Assembly (NCBI GenBank): GCA_023439185.1
Contig: JAEXOR010000034.1
Location: forward strand, 1-64,000
DNA: 64,000 bases
Origin: Bacillota bacterium
GTDB taxonomy: Bacteria > Bacillota > Desulfotomaculia > Desulfotomaculales > Desulfallaceae
Reading direction: 5' to 3'
Positions 34,490 to 43,007 of the stretch are shown piece after piece (the stretch's first letter is position 1; each line of letters begins with the position of its first letter). Position numbers and translations under genes: made by a program. The notes beneath the pieces are model-generated. The model ran no database searches and was not told the DNA's origin. It saw only the letters and a program-made list of their open reading frames with translations.

Positions 34490-35509
34490 CTACCTCTTTC
34501 CAAGGCAGCCATACTTGATTACCAGCTCCGCAATTTGCACGGCGTTGGTTGCGGCGCCTTTACGGAGTTGATCTGAAACCACCCACATGTTCAGGCCCTT
34601 GGCCAGAGAATTATCTTCCCTGATCCGCCCCACGAAAACCTCATCCCGCCCGGAGGCGAACAGGGGCATGGGATATTTCTTATTCAGCGGGTCGTCTTCC
34701 ACAATCACGCCGGGGAACCGGCCCAGGATCTCCCTGGCCTGTCCGGCGCTAATCTTTCTTTCGGTCTCAATGTTCACCGATTCGGAATGGCTCCGGTACA
34801 CCGGTACCCTGACCGTGGTGGCGGTGATGGCCAGGCTGTCGTCGTGCATAATCTTCCGGGTTTCTTTCACCATCTTCCACTCTTCCTTGGTGTAATCCAT
34901 CTCCTGGAACACATCAATGTGCGGGATCAGGTTAAAGGCAATCTGGTACTGAAATTTGGCCGGCACCGCCTCCCGGCCATCCAGAGCCGCCCTGGCGTGG
35001 GCGGTTAATTCTTCTATCCCTTCGGCCCCGGCGCCGCTGACCGCCTGGTAGGTCGACACGACCACCCTTTTCACTCCGGCGGCATCGTAAATAGCCTTCA
35101 GCGGCACCACCATAATAATGGTGGAGCAATTGGGGTTGGCGATAATACCACGGTGGAGCTTCACATCCTCGGGATTAACTTCCGGGACCACCAGCGGCAC
35201 CTCCGGGTCAAGGCGGAAATTACTGCTGTTGTCAATAACCACCACGCCTTTTTCGGCGGCCAGCGGCCCGAATTCCTTACTGGCCGCGCCTCCGGCGAAC
35301 AAAGCGATGTCCATCCCGTCAAAGGAAGCGGGTGCGGTTTCTTCGACGGCGTATGACTGACCCCTGAAATACATTTCTTTACCGGCGGAACGGGAGGTGG
35401 CGCACAGTTTCAGCTCACCCACAGGGAAATTCCTTTCTTCCAGTACATTTAATATTTCCTGTCCCACTGCTCCGGAAGCACCGACAACCACTACTTTGTA
35501 TTGAGCCAA
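34490..35509 (-). CDS. asd: Aspartate-semialdehyde dehydrogenase
   Basis: 339 residues from TTG with GGAGGGG upstream; the open frame continues 29 codons further but through a hairpin and without coding character. The NADP-binding start is YKVVVVGASGAVGQEIL, the active Cys is in IANPNCSTIIMV, and the substrate/His region is FNLIPHIDVF. It reduces aspartyl phosphate to the semialdehyde for lysine, threonine, methionine and dipicolinate. It lies downstream of dpaB across a conserved-looking hairpin. Confidence 0.96.
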   Translation of the reverse strand: MAQYKVVVVGASGAVGQEILNVLEERNFPVGELKLCATSRSAGKEMYFRGQSYAVEETAPASFDGMDIALFAGGAASKEFGPLAAEKGVVVIDNSSNFRLDPEVPLVVPEVNPEDVKLHRGIIANPNCSTIIMVVPLKAIYDAAGVKRVVVSTYQAVSGAGAEGIEELTAHARAALDGREAVPAKFQYQIAFNLIPHIDVFQEMDYTKEEWKMVKETRKIMHDDSLAITATTVRVPVYRSHSESVNIETERKISAGQAREILGRFPGVIVEDDPLNKKYPMPLFASGRDEVFVGRIREDNSLAKGLNMWVVSDQLRKGAATNAVQIAELVIKYGCLGKR

Positions 35510-35533
35510 AATTTGCCCCTCCAATCTTTTAGT

Positions 35534-35569
35534 GGATATTCGAAAAGGAGCCTGACTTTTCGAATATCC
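35534..35569. promoter_or_regulatory. Perfect 13-bp inverted repeat between dpaB and asd
   Basis: GGATATTCGAAAA and TTTTCGAATATCC enclose a 10-base loop. On the minus strand no T-tract follows directly (ACTAAAAG), so it may be an mRNA-processing or stability element, an operator, or a weak attenuator between the sporulation genes and asd. Transcription read rightward would give a hairpin followed by TTTTATC. Confidence 0.6.
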
Positions 35570-35596
35570 TTTTATCGCCTCCGCCGGCAGAAACAA

Positions 35597-36187
35597 TTAC
35601 TCGTAAGCCACCAGGACAGGTTGGATTTGCTTGTTCTGCAACGCGTACACAATCGTTTCAACCAGCAAGCTCATCCTGGACTTCAGCGAGTTTGGTTTAC
35701 CGGCGGGATTATCCTGACCGAATGGAACCATATATATGTTTTTAGCGTTTAATAATAATCCAATGTTCCTTGCGTTCATACTTAATCCGTCATTGGTGGA
35801 TAAACCGATCACAACAGGCCTCTGGTTGCGCAAATGCGCCTTAATGGCCATTAAAACCGGCCCGTCGGTAATGGCGTTGGCCAGTTTGGCCAGGGTATTG
35901 CCGGTACACGGCGCCGCCACCAGCACGTCGAACATTTTTTCCGGCCCCACGGGTTCCGCACCGACAATACTATTTATAATTCCCTGACTGGTTATTTCTT
36001 TAATCCGGGTTTTCCAGTTCGCTGCCGCGCCGAAACGGGTGTCGGTTTCATCAACAGAAGTACTGATTATAGGATACAGAACGGCGCCTTCTTCAGCAAC
36101 TTTTTTAAGTTCCATCAATACTTCATCAATGGTGCAATGGGACCCCGTCAGGGCAAATCCAACTTTAACACCTTCCAGTCTTTTCAC
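35597..36187 (-). CDS. dpaB: Dipicolinate synthase subunit B
   Basis: 196 residues from GTG six bases after GGGAGGTG. The flavoprotein-like fold begins KRLEGVKVGFALTGSHCT and contains VLVAAPCTGNTLAKLANAITD and PVVIGLSTNDGLS. DpaB (SpoVFB) with DpaA oxidises dihydrodipicolinate to dipicolinic acid in the mother cell. The product loads the spore core with Ca2+. It starts 26 bases after dpaA, same order as in B. subtilis. Confidence 0.95.
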   Translation of the reverse strand: MKRLEGVKVGFALTGSHCTIDEVLMELKKVAEEGAVLYPIISTSVDETDTRFGAAANWKTRIKEITSQGIINSIVGAEPVGPEKMFDVLVAAPCTGNTLAKLANAITDGPVLMAIKAHLRNQRPVVIGLSTNDGLSMNARNIGLLLNAKNIYMVPFGQDNPAGKPNSLKSRMSLLVETIVYALQNKQIQPVLVAYE

Positions 36188-36213
36188 ACAAACACCTCCC
36201 GTAAACCGAACCT

Positions 36214-37098
36214 TCAGCGTGTGTGACGCGTTTGCCAAAGTACACGGGATACCACCCGGGCCAGCAGCAATCCGGCCGTTTTGGGCGCCACTTTACCGGG
36301 CAAGCCCGGAGCGAGCAGCGCCTCGATGCCCAGTTTTTCGGCAGCGGCAAAATCCGTGCCGCCGGGCGCGGAAGCCAGATCGATAATCAGGGTTGCCGGA
36401 GTAAGCTGCTTTAATACACTCCCGGTTATCACCGGTGCGGGAATGGTGTTAAAGATTACATCCGGTTGCTGCAAACAGGTTGCCAATTCACTCAGGTGAA
36501 GGGTATGCAAACCCATGGCCTCGGCCCTGGCAAGCTGGTTGGGGTTGCGCGCAACCACCGTTGTTACGGCGTGCATGGCGTGAAGCAGTTGCGCCAGAGT
36601 TTGAGCGGTGCGGCCAAACCCCAGTACCAGGCAGCGGCTGCCGTGGATTGTAACCGGCAGTTTCTCCATGGCTATTTGCACCGCGCCTTCGGCGGACGGA
36701 ATGGAGTTTAAGATCGCCACTTCATCCATCCGCATTAACTCCACCAGTCGTAAACCGGCTTGTTTGACCAACTGCCGCAGCGACTCCCTGGCTATACCCA
36801 CCAGCACCGGTGCGTTTTCCGGCAGCAAAGCCAGTAATTCTCCGGTAATCTCCGGTGGATCTTTCAGGTACGCCGAATGCAGCCGCATATTCTCTTTAAC
36901 CCCCGGAACCGGTAAAATCAAGGCATTTGCTCCGGTCAGGCATTCCTCCGGCATGCCGCAGACGGTTATGTTTTCGCCATCCACCGGCACACCAAGAGTT
37001 TTAACGGTTACACCGCACTCAGCCAGCGCAACAGCCAATGTCAGTTCTCTGGCGTCGCCGCCCAGCATGGCCACCGTAAAGCCTGAAAGGTTATGCAC
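36214..37098 (-). CDS. dpaA: Dipicolinate synthase subunit A
   Basis: 294 residues from GTG with GAGGGG upstream. The N-terminal part has FTVAMLGGDARELTLAVALAE; the C-terminal Rossmann domain has CLVLGFGRTAQTLAQLL and IFNTIPAPVIT. DpaA (SpoVFA) is the NAD(P)-dependent partner of DpaB. It is the first gene after a SigK-like promoter and follows dapB, whose product DapB handles the competing reaction of the same substrate. Confidence 0.95.
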   Translation of the reverse strand: MHNLSGFTVAMLGGDARELTLAVALAECGVTVKTLGVPVDGENITVCGMPEECLTGANALILPVPGVKENMRLHSAYLKDPPEITGELLALLPENAPVLVGIARESLRQLVKQAGLRLVELMRMDEVAILNSIPSAEGAVQIAMEKLPVTIHGSRCLVLGFGRTAQTLAQLLHAMHAVTTVVARNPNQLARAEAMGLHTLHLSELATCLQQPDVIFNTIPAPVITGSVLKQLTPATLIIDLASAPGGTDFAAAEKLGIEALLAPGLPGKVAPKTAGLLLARVVSRVLWQTRHTR

Positions 37099-37167
37099 GA
37101 CCGGTCAACCCCTCTCTGCTCACTTTACTGTACTCGGGCGGATGCTCAAAAGAACACACGCTTAAAT

Positions 37168-37195
37168 CAGTATATGAAGAGCGGGTTTTATAGGT
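37168..37195 (-). promoter_or_regulatory. SigK-type promoter of dpaAB
   Basis: On the minus strand ACC is followed after 16 bases by CATATACTG, matching SigK (-35 AC, -10 CATANNNTA) at all but the last base. It lies about 70 bases upstream of dpaA. In B. subtilis spoVF is transcribed by SigK in the mother cell. Confidence 0.68.
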
Positions 37196-37218
37196 GCTTG
37201 TATGAAATTGGTGAAAGA

Positions 37219-38022
37219 CTATTCAAAAATAAGGTTTTCCAGGCCGTAAACCACCCCTTCCAAACGCATTACCGCGCGTACTGCCGTCAGCACGCCGGGC
37301 ATGAAAGATTCTCTGGAAATAGAGTCGTGTTTGATGGTCAGCGTTTGTCCCACGCCTCCGAAGATTACTTCCTGATGAGCGACCAATCCCGGCAGACGGA
37401 TGCTGTGCAGCCGCATGTTGCCGGCCATTTGGCCGCCCCTGGCCCCGGCAATTTTTTCTTCTTCCAGGACCGGGCCCTGCCGGAAATCGCCGCGCCGCTC
37501 CAGGATAGCCTCGGCGGTTTTGATGGCCGTTCCGGACGGCGCGTCCAACTTCTGGTCATGGTGTTTTTCGATTATTTCAACGTTGGGGAAATACCTGGCG
37601 GCCTCGGCGGCAAATTTAATCATTAGTAAGGCGCCAATGGCAAAATTAGGCGCGATAATGCAACCCAATTTTTTTTCATTCGCCAGCGCGGATACTTCCT
37701 TAAGCTGCTCCCCGGACATGCCCGTGGTCCCGACCACCGGGCGTACTCCAACCCGCAGCGCTGTTTTAACGTTGTCCGCCACCGACTGCGGCCGGGTGAA
37801 GTCCACCAGCACGTCGGCCCCGGACGCGGCCAGGGCTTCCTTTAAATCGCCGGTTATAGTGACCCCCAGGGGCTCGTCCCAACCCAAAAGAACTCCGGCG
37901 TCCTGCCCCTGGTACTGCATATCCACGGCGGCGCATAATTCCGTGTCTTCGGCACCGACGACGGTTTTTAAGACCTCCCGGCCCATCTTCCCCGCAATGC
38001 CGCTAATGGCTACTTTAATCAA
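37219..38022 (-). CDS. dapB: 4-hydroxy-tetrahydrodipicolinate reductase
   Basis: 267 residues. The NAD(P) motif is VAISGIAGKMGREVL; the catalytic block is IEKHHDQKLDAPSGTA, with VDFTRPQS and GTTGMSGEQL also present. It reduces the DapA product towards diaminopimelate and lysine. In a spore former the same substrate pool is diverted by DpaAB. GGGGGG lies upstream of the ATG. It is separated from dpaA by 120 bases that hold the SigK-like promoter. Confidence 0.96.
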   Translation of the reverse strand: MIKVAISGIAGKMGREVLKTVVGAEDTELCAAVDMQYQGQDAGVLLGWDEPLGVTITGDLKEALAASGADVLVDFTRPQSVADNVKTALRVGVRPVVGTTGMSGEQLKEVSALANEKKLGCIIAPNFAIGALLMIKFAAEAARYFPNVEIIEKHHDQKLDAPSGTAIKTAEAILERRGDFRQGPVLEEEKIAGARGGQMAGNMRLHSIRLPGLVAHQEVIFGGVGQTLTIKHDSISRESFMPGVLTAVRAVMRLEGVVYGLENLIFE

Positions 38023-38166
38023 ACTAATACCCCCCCTTCATTAATCTCTTTACCTGGTTGTGCGGCATAAAACAAAAACCCGTTCCAATTCAGCGCCAGG
38101 CCCGGCTGCTGAACCGGTGGGATTCAAAAAGCTGCACCCTGGTAAAAAAGATCCTGCTCATACGTC

Positions 38167-38187
38167 GGGGACATGCATGATGTCCCC
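38167..38187. other. Hairpin with 7-bp arms in the dapB upstream spacer
   Basis: GGGGACA and TGTCCCC around TGCATGA, followed on the plus strand by TTTTCACT. No plus-strand gene needs it. The 257-base spacer holds nothing else that I can support. Confidence 0.45.
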
Positions 38188-38279
38188 TTTTCACTGTAAT
38201 AAGCTTTATTTTCTTATATCTCGTTATTCCTGTCAAGATAAAAACCTTTACCGGTTAAAATAGATCTTTTGACCACGGA

Positions 38280-38465
38280 TTACTCTTTAAGGTCTCCCGA
38301 ATGATCCCAGTCACGCCGCACGAGCACACCGCCCCGCACATTATTGTCCGGATAAAGAAACTCAGCTGCCGGCAGGCCGGAGCCTTCGCCGACCACATAA
38401 TACTGTCGCCCTGCAATATTAAAGTTAATCCTGCCGGTAATATCCCGTCTATTCTTCTCAACCAC
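38280..38465 (-). CDS. Small hypothetical protein
   Basis: 61 residues from a GTG seven bases after AAAGGAGGG, a strong site that argues for translation. It is mixed polar, with RINFNIAGRQYYVVGEGSG and a C-terminal GGVLVRRDWDHSGDL; no membrane segment or signal. I do not recognise it. It lies 39 bases downstream of the SppA-like protease gene on the same strand. An overlapping frame of similar length lacks a ribosome-binding site. Confidence 0.5.
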   Translation of the reverse strand: MVEKNRRDITGRINFNIAGRQYYVVGEGSGLPAAEFLYPDNNVRGGVLVRRDWDHSGDLKE

Positions 38466-38504
38466 AGGCCCGCCCTCCTTTTCGTGTAACTGTTTTATGT
38501 GCCG

Positions 38505-39491
38505 CTAAATGGCGGTACGCCAGCCCTGTTTGTTAATATTAACGTTAATCTGGCCGCCATCCTGGTAGTCCTTCCTTTCCACAAGCCCGGAAAAAATATA
38601 GTAATCGGTACCAAACTCCGATTCCACAACTCCGCTGGCCACTTCAAACTCCGTCCGCTCGCCCCTGTAAATATCACCGGGGTTGAATGGATCCCTGAGT
38701 TTCAGTTCATTGGCCAGATCCTCGTGCAACCCCCACATCAGATCGTCAAGTTCGTCATCCGCGTATACCACCGGCAGTCCGATCTCTTCCACCGCTTCCC
38801 GCCTGACGATCATATGGTTATGGGCATAGAGCTTTTCCGTCAGGTAGTCTACAATGTTCTGCTCCTGTTCATCACTCAGTCTGGCACTGCGCAAACCAAG
38901 CATTTTGTTGGCCAGCGACCTGATTAACATCCAGTTTCTGTGCACATTGCCCAAAGCCAGCGGGTGAATATTTTCGACCAGCACCATGAAAGCTCTGGCT
39001 ATGGCCTCCTCGTTATAAGTGCCCATCTTTTCGGCAATCAATGCCATGTATGAGTAAACGTCCTCAATATTGACAGGCAGCCTCGCGCATGCGTTGGCAG
39101 GGTCCTGGGGATTGAAGGCGTTGACCACGCTGGGGTCGATGGGACCCAGTTCACCCATCTTGCTCATCACTATTTCATCGGCGCCCAAACACATTAAAGT
39201 GCCGGCGCTGTACGCACGAAACGGCACCAACACACAAAACCGGCTTGTAAATTCACGAAACAGGTTGACCAGCCGCCAGGGGGTCAAAACATCTCCGCCC
39301 CTGGTATACAATAACAGATCGATCTGTGGTCTGGTGCCAATCATTTTGAGGTGCCTGAAAATAATGCGCACCACGTCCGGGGCGATCCTGGTGCTGACAT
39401 TCTCACGGTCGCCAGTCACATAGGAAATAACCATCGAACCGCGCTTCCGGCCAATGCTTTTTATTAACTCCATTCTTTGCGCCCGGGCCAT
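38505..39491 (-). CDS. SppA-like serine protease (serine dehydrogenase proteinase family)
   Basis: 328 residues. A ClpP/crotonase-type fold is shown by IDLLLYTRGGDVLTPWRLVN and the nucleophile serine in VPFRAYSAGTLMCLGADEIVMS, then ELGPIDPSV; this fits the SDH proteinase family (PF01972). No signal peptide or TM segment is seen, though such proteins may be membrane associated. The C-terminal third (about 240-328) is a beta-rich tail. Substrate is unknown. GGGAGG before the ATG. Its neighbours are ymxH and dapB. Confidence 0.85.
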   Translation of the reverse strand: MARAQRMELIKSIGRKRGSMVISYVTGDRENVSTRIAPDVVRIIFRHLKMIGTRPQIDLLLYTRGGDVLTPWRLVNLFREFTSRFCVLVPFRAYSAGTLMCLGADEIVMSKMGELGPIDPSVVNAFNPQDPANACARLPVNIEDVYSYMALIAEKMGTYNEEAIARAFMVLVENIHPLALGNVHRNWMLIRSLANKMLGLRSARLSDEQEQNIVDYLTEKLYAHNHMIVRREAVEEIGLPVVYADDELDDLMWGLHEDLANELKLRDPFNPGDIYRGERTEFEVASGVVESEFGTDYYIFSGLVERKDYQDGGQINVNINKQGWRTAI

Positions 39492-39561
39492 AAACAGCCT
39501 CCCCGTTTTTCCATATTATGACCCGAAAAGGAGTACTTTATCTAAGCATAAACCGGCGGAT

Positions 39562-39831
39562 TTAGATCATATGCCTGCCCATCCTGGGCACAGCCTGGTC
39601 CAGAGTAACGATAATCACTTCCATGCCGATTTTTTTCACTGCTTCCCAGGGAATCACCAATTCCTGCCTGTCGGATAAAAAGTTCAGCAAGCCGCCCTTG
39701 CGCGGCAGGATAATCGATTGAATTATCCCGGTTTCCACATCCACCGCCAGGTCGGTCTCACCCGCCACCCCCAGCCTGGAGCCGTCGTTGATGTTAATTA
39801 TTTCTTTTCCCGCCAGTTCAGCCATTCGCAC
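39562..39831 (-). CDS. ymxH: YlmC/YmxH-family sporulation protein (PRC-barrel)
   Basis: 89 residues from GTG nine bases after GGAGG. The PRC-barrel start is MAELAGKEIININDGSRLG, then TDLAVDVETGIIQSIILPRKG and ELVIPWEAVKKIG. YmxH/YlmC proteins are made in sporulating cells; their role is unclear. In B. subtilis ymxH lies between mlpA and dpaA, and here it is close to both. The frame is open 42 codons upstream but overlaps the preceding gene and looks non-coding. Confidence 0.85.
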   Translation of the reverse strand: MRMAELAGKEIININDGSRLGVAGETDLAVDVETGIIQSIILPRKGGLLNFLSDRQELVIPWEAVKKIGMEVIIVTLDQAVPRMGRHMI

Positions 39832-39844
39832 CTTGTAAACCCTC

Positions 39845-40186
39845 CTAACGCCTTCTTCTCGACAGACCTGCGAAACGCATGGCAAAGGGCTGCAGCAGCG
39901 CGATGGCAATTGATATGGCCGCCAACGGCTCCATGGCCACGCTGCCCATTTGCACATTTGCCGGCAGTTCCAGCTCCAAAAAAGTCTGCATCAGCACCAA
40001 TGTCAGATAGATACCTCCGGCTGTCCCCACGAGACCAGTCATGGCGCGGGATATCGGTGACGACTTGGCCTCGCCGATAATGTCCCAATCCTTGTCCCGC
40101 CTGTGCATAAGCTGCACCCGCTCACGAACCGATAAAACGATCAGCAAAATAACAATCAGTATGAACAGCAGCAACCCGATTTCCAT
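39845..40186 (-). CDS. Hypothetical membrane protein
   Basis: 113 residues from ATG after GGGAGGTGG. An N-terminal membrane helix (MEIGLLLFILIVILLIVLSV) is followed by a basic loop with VQLMHRRDKDWDIIGEA, then two further hydrophobic stretches (AMTGLVGTAGGIYLTLVLMQ and AAISIAIALLQPFAM). Probably three TM helices. I do not recognise a family. It ends 13 bases before ymxH, so co-transcription is likely. Confidence 0.6.
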   Translation of the reverse strand: MEIGLLLFILIVILLIVLSVRERVQLMHRRDKDWDIIGEAKSSPISRAMTGLVGTAGGIYLTLVLMQTFLELELPANVQMGSVAMEPLAAISIAIALLQPFAMRFAGLSRRRR

Positions 40187-40330
40187 TATTACCACCTCCC
40201 GTACCAAAGTATATTTTTGAGCTTGCAGAATATTCCTAAATGGGGAAGATTTATAAAAAATAAAAACCGGGCGGCGTTACGCCACTCGGTAGTTTTCACT
40301 GTTATTGAGAAAGACGTTTTAGTTTCCTTT

Positions 40331-40356
40331 GGGCGCCCGCAAGGGGCGCCCCTACA
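40331..40356. repeat. Interspersed GC-rich hairpin repeat, copy 2
   Basis: GGGCGCCCGCAAGGGGCGCC, then CCTACA. It is almost the same as 32243-32268. It lies immediately after the dut stop codon. Confidence 0.75.
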
Positions 40357-40360
40357 AACT

Positions 40361-40810
40361 TTACCGGCCGGTGGAACCGAAACCGCCGGCGCCGCGGGCG
40401 CTGTCGGTGAGCTGATCGGTAAACTCAATCTCCACCTGCAATACCGGCACAAAGACAAGCTGGGCTATCCTGTCGCCGGGTTTTATCTCGTAAGGCCGGG
40501 CCCCGTTGTTCTGCACCGGGCAAATTATTTCTCCTTTGTAATCACTGTCGATTACGCCCACGGCATTGGCCATAGTGATGCCATGCCTGGCGGCCAGGCC
40601 GCTGCGGGGAAAAACCAACCCCACCAGTCCGCTGCCCGGGATGTCCACCGCCAGACCGCTGGGAATCATCGCCCTTTGCCCGGGATTGATCAGCACCGGT
40701 TCCATGATTGACGCCGCCAGATCAATCCCCGCCGCCCCGGCGGTGGCGTAATCCGGCGCCGGGATATTGATCCCGATATCCGGGTTGAACTTTTTAAACT
40801 TAATTTTCAT
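40361..40810 (-). CDS. dut: dUTP diphosphatase
   Basis: 149 residues, trimeric dUTPase type. Motifs: AGAAGIDLAAS (1), PRSGLAARHGI (2), GVIDSDYKGEI (3), PGDRIAQLVFVPV (4) and RGAGGFGSTG (5) are all present. It removes dUTP and supplies dUMP for thymidylate synthesis. GGAG lies nine bases before the ATG. It follows the M16 peptidase gene, as in several Firmicutes. Confidence 0.97.
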   Translation of the reverse strand: MKIKFKKFNPDIGINIPAPDYATAGAAGIDLAASIMEPVLINPGQRAMIPSGLAVDIPGSGLVGLVFPRSGLAARHGITMANAVGVIDSDYKGEIICPVQNNGARPYEIKPGDRIAQLVFVPVLQVEIEFTDQLTDSARGAGGFGSTGR

Positions 40811-40836
40811 TATTGTTCTCCAATGTTAGCCGTACC

Positions 40837-42090
40837 CTACCCGGCAACCGCCCTGAAAACACTTTCGTCATCCCACGGGCCGACGCTGGCCAGGCTGAAG
40901 TTTTCCGGATTCAATAAATTCCTGGTCAATTCTATGATGTCATCATTTGTAACAGCCATAATCCGGCGTACAATTTCCTCCGGCGGGGTTATCTTGCCCA
41001 GGTACAACTGCGATTTGCCCAATCTGCTCATCCTGGTGCTGACGCTCTCCAGGCTGAGCAGCAGGTTGCCCTTCAACTGGTCCTTGACCCGCTGCAGCTC
41101 GTCCGGGCTGACGCCCTGCTGCTGGATGTTTTTAATCTCCCTGACGATTAACTCCAGCGCCTCGCGCACGTTTTCCCTGCTTAAACCCGCATAAACGCAA
41201 AACAACCCGGAATCGTGGTAAGAGCTGTGATATGAAAACACCGAGTAAACCAGCCCGCGCTGTTCCCTGATTTCCTGAAACAGCCTCGAACTGAGTCCAC
41301 CGCCCAAAATTGTGTTGATCAACTGAAAAACATATATTTTTTCATGGTCCATGGGCAGGCCCGGCGTGCCAAGACAAAGGTGCACCTGCTCGGTGTCCTT
41401 GGTCCGGCAAAAGACCTGTTTGGATGGTTCCGGAACCACAAAACGGCGTTCCTTCTTGCCGCCGGTTATGCCGCCGAAAATCTTGTTCAGCAGTTCCATA
41501 AGCTGCCCGTGTTCAAAATTACCGGCGGCGGCCACCACAATGTTCCCCGGAATGTAATACTGCCGGTAAAACGACAGCAAGTCATCCCGGGACAGGTTGC
41601 GCACCGATTGTTCACTGCCGATAACCGGACGGCCCAGGGGATGGTCGTGCCAGATAGTCCCGGCAAAAACATCATGCACCAGTTCGTCCGGCGCGTCCTC
41701 GTACATTTTTATCTCTTCCAGGATCACGTTGCGCTCCCTGTCGATGTCGACCTCGTCAAAACGGGAATGGAACAGCATGTCGCCCAATAAATCCACCGCC
41801 AGCGGCAGGTGTTCGTCCAGCACCCGGGCGTAATAACAGGTATATTCCTTGGTGGTAAACGCGTTTAGCTGGCCTCCCACCGCGTCCAGCTCTTCAGCTA
41901 TGTCCTTGGCGCTGCGCCTTTTCGTTCCCTTAAACATCAGGTGTTCTATAAAATGCGTGACACCGGCCTGAAGCTCGCTTTCGTCCCTGGAACCCACGTC
42001 CACCCAAACTCCGATGGAGGCTGAACGCACATGCGGAATTTTTTCCGTCAGTACCTTCACCCCGTTGGCCAGTTCGGCTGTCTCGATCAC
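40837..42090 (-). CDS. mlpA: M16-family zinc peptidase (YmxG/MlpA type)
   Basis: 417 residues from GTG after GGGGAGG; 15 upstream codons are open but less likely. The inverted zinc motif HxxEH is in VTHFIEHLMFKGTKRR, with the third ligand downstream in RERNVILEEIKMYEDAPDE. The second half has the inactive M16 lobe. These are processing-peptidase-like enzymes; MlpA of B. subtilis affects extracellular protease expression. Its order after ylxY is the conserved one. Confidence 0.93.
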   Translation of the reverse strand: MIETAELANGVKVLTEKIPHVRSASIGVWVDVGSRDESELQAGVTHFIEHLMFKGTKRRSAKDIAEELDAVGGQLNAFTTKEYTCYYARVLDEHLPLAVDLLGDMLFHSRFDEVDIDRERNVILEEIKMYEDAPDELVHDVFAGTIWHDHPLGRPVIGSEQSVRNLSRDDLLSFYRQYYIPGNIVVAAAGNFEHGQLMELLNKIFGGITGGKKERRFVVPEPSKQVFCRTKDTEQVHLCLGTPGLPMDHEKIYVFQLINTILGGGLSSRLFQEIREQRGLVYSVFSYHSSYHDSGLFCVYAGLSRENVREALELIVREIKNIQQQGVSPDELQRVKDQLKGNLLLSLESVSTRMSRLGKSQLYLGKITPPEEIVRRIMAVTNDDIIELTRNLLNPENFSLASVGPWDDESVFRAVAG

Positions 42091-42174
42091 ATATTTGCCT
42101 CCCCGCTGCAGGTAAATTGCAGTGCAATTTGTCATAGCATAAAGCTTCTTGATCCTTTAATAAAATCCTTGTGG

Positions 42175-42897
42175 CTAATCATTTTTTTTCCGGATCATCT
42201 CACCCACTGTAATCAGCTTAAAGCCCCGGCCATGCAAATCGTCTATTATGCCGGGCAATGCCTCCACAGTAGGCGCGGTGGGATGCATCAGCACTATGCC
42301 CCCGTTATGGGCCTTGCCCGATACCCGTTCCCTGAGTACCTGCGGCGCGGGACGCTGCCAGTCAATAGTATCGATGCTCCATAACACAGTCCGGTAGCCC
42401 AGTTCCTCCGCGACCTGCAGCACCACGTCACCCCGCTCTCCGTAAGGAGGCGCGTAAAGATTGGGCTTTTTCCCGGTGATGTCTTCTATAACGTCCTGGG
42501 CTCTGGTGATGTCACGGATATTTTCTTCCCTGGATATCCGGTCCGGGTGGGGGTGCGCATAGCCATGGCTGCCGATCTCGTGGCCCCTGCTCTGTATTTC
42601 CTTAACCAGTTCAGGAAACTTCTCCGCCCAGGTGCCCCCGATATAAAAGGTGATCTTTACATCTTTTTCTGTCAGAATCTCCAGCATGGGTCCAATATAT
42701 TCCTCACCCCAGAAAACGTTACAGGTCAGGGCCATCTCCTTCTTATCCGCATCCCCCTGATAAAGTGGCTCCGCCGTCGCCGGTACCTCTCCTCCGCAAA
42801 TCCGGCTCATGATCAAAAGCAATATAAAAACGAATATAATAAGAACAAACACTTTGCGTAAATTATTACGCCTAAGCAAAATAAATATCGCGCTCAC
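42175..42897 (-). CDS. ylxY: YlxY-like polysaccharide deacetylase family protein
   Basis: 240 residues with an N-terminal signal anchor (about 14-32, KVFVLIIFVFILLLIM). The NodB fold is clear: KITFYIGGTWAEKFPELVKE, IGSHGYAHPHPDRIS with metal-binding histidines, and LYAPPYGERG. The first motif, normally TFDDGP with the catalytic and metal Asp, reads TCNVFWGEEY, so both Asp are missing. The protein may have lost deacetylase activity; the same trait may be common to YlxY. It lies before mlpA as in Bacillus, but pnp is displaced by about 5.5 kb. Confidence 0.85.
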   Translation of the reverse strand: MSAIFILLRRNNLRKVFVLIIFVFILLLIMSRICGGEVPATAEPLYQGDADKKEMALTCNVFWGEEYIGPMLEILTEKDVKITFYIGGTWAEKFPELVKEIQSRGHEIGSHGYAHPHPDRISREENIRDITRAQDVIEDITGKKPNLYAPPYGERGDVVLQVAEELGYRTVLWSIDTIDWQRPAPQVLRERVSGKAHNGGIVLMHPTAPTVEALPGIIDDLHGRGFKLITVGEMIRKKND

Positions 42898-43007
42898 CGC
42901 CTCCGGTTAAATTTCTATTAATAACTATTCCGGGACCAGACGGTTAATTCACCGGTAGCTGAACATTCCACCGCGATCTCCAAAGGTGCTGATTGATTGC
43001 ACCAGCA

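Noticed and set aside
38255..38461. 68-codon frame overlapping the small gene at 38280
   Set aside because: It has no ribosome-binding site, while the other frame has AAAGGAGGG at the right distance.
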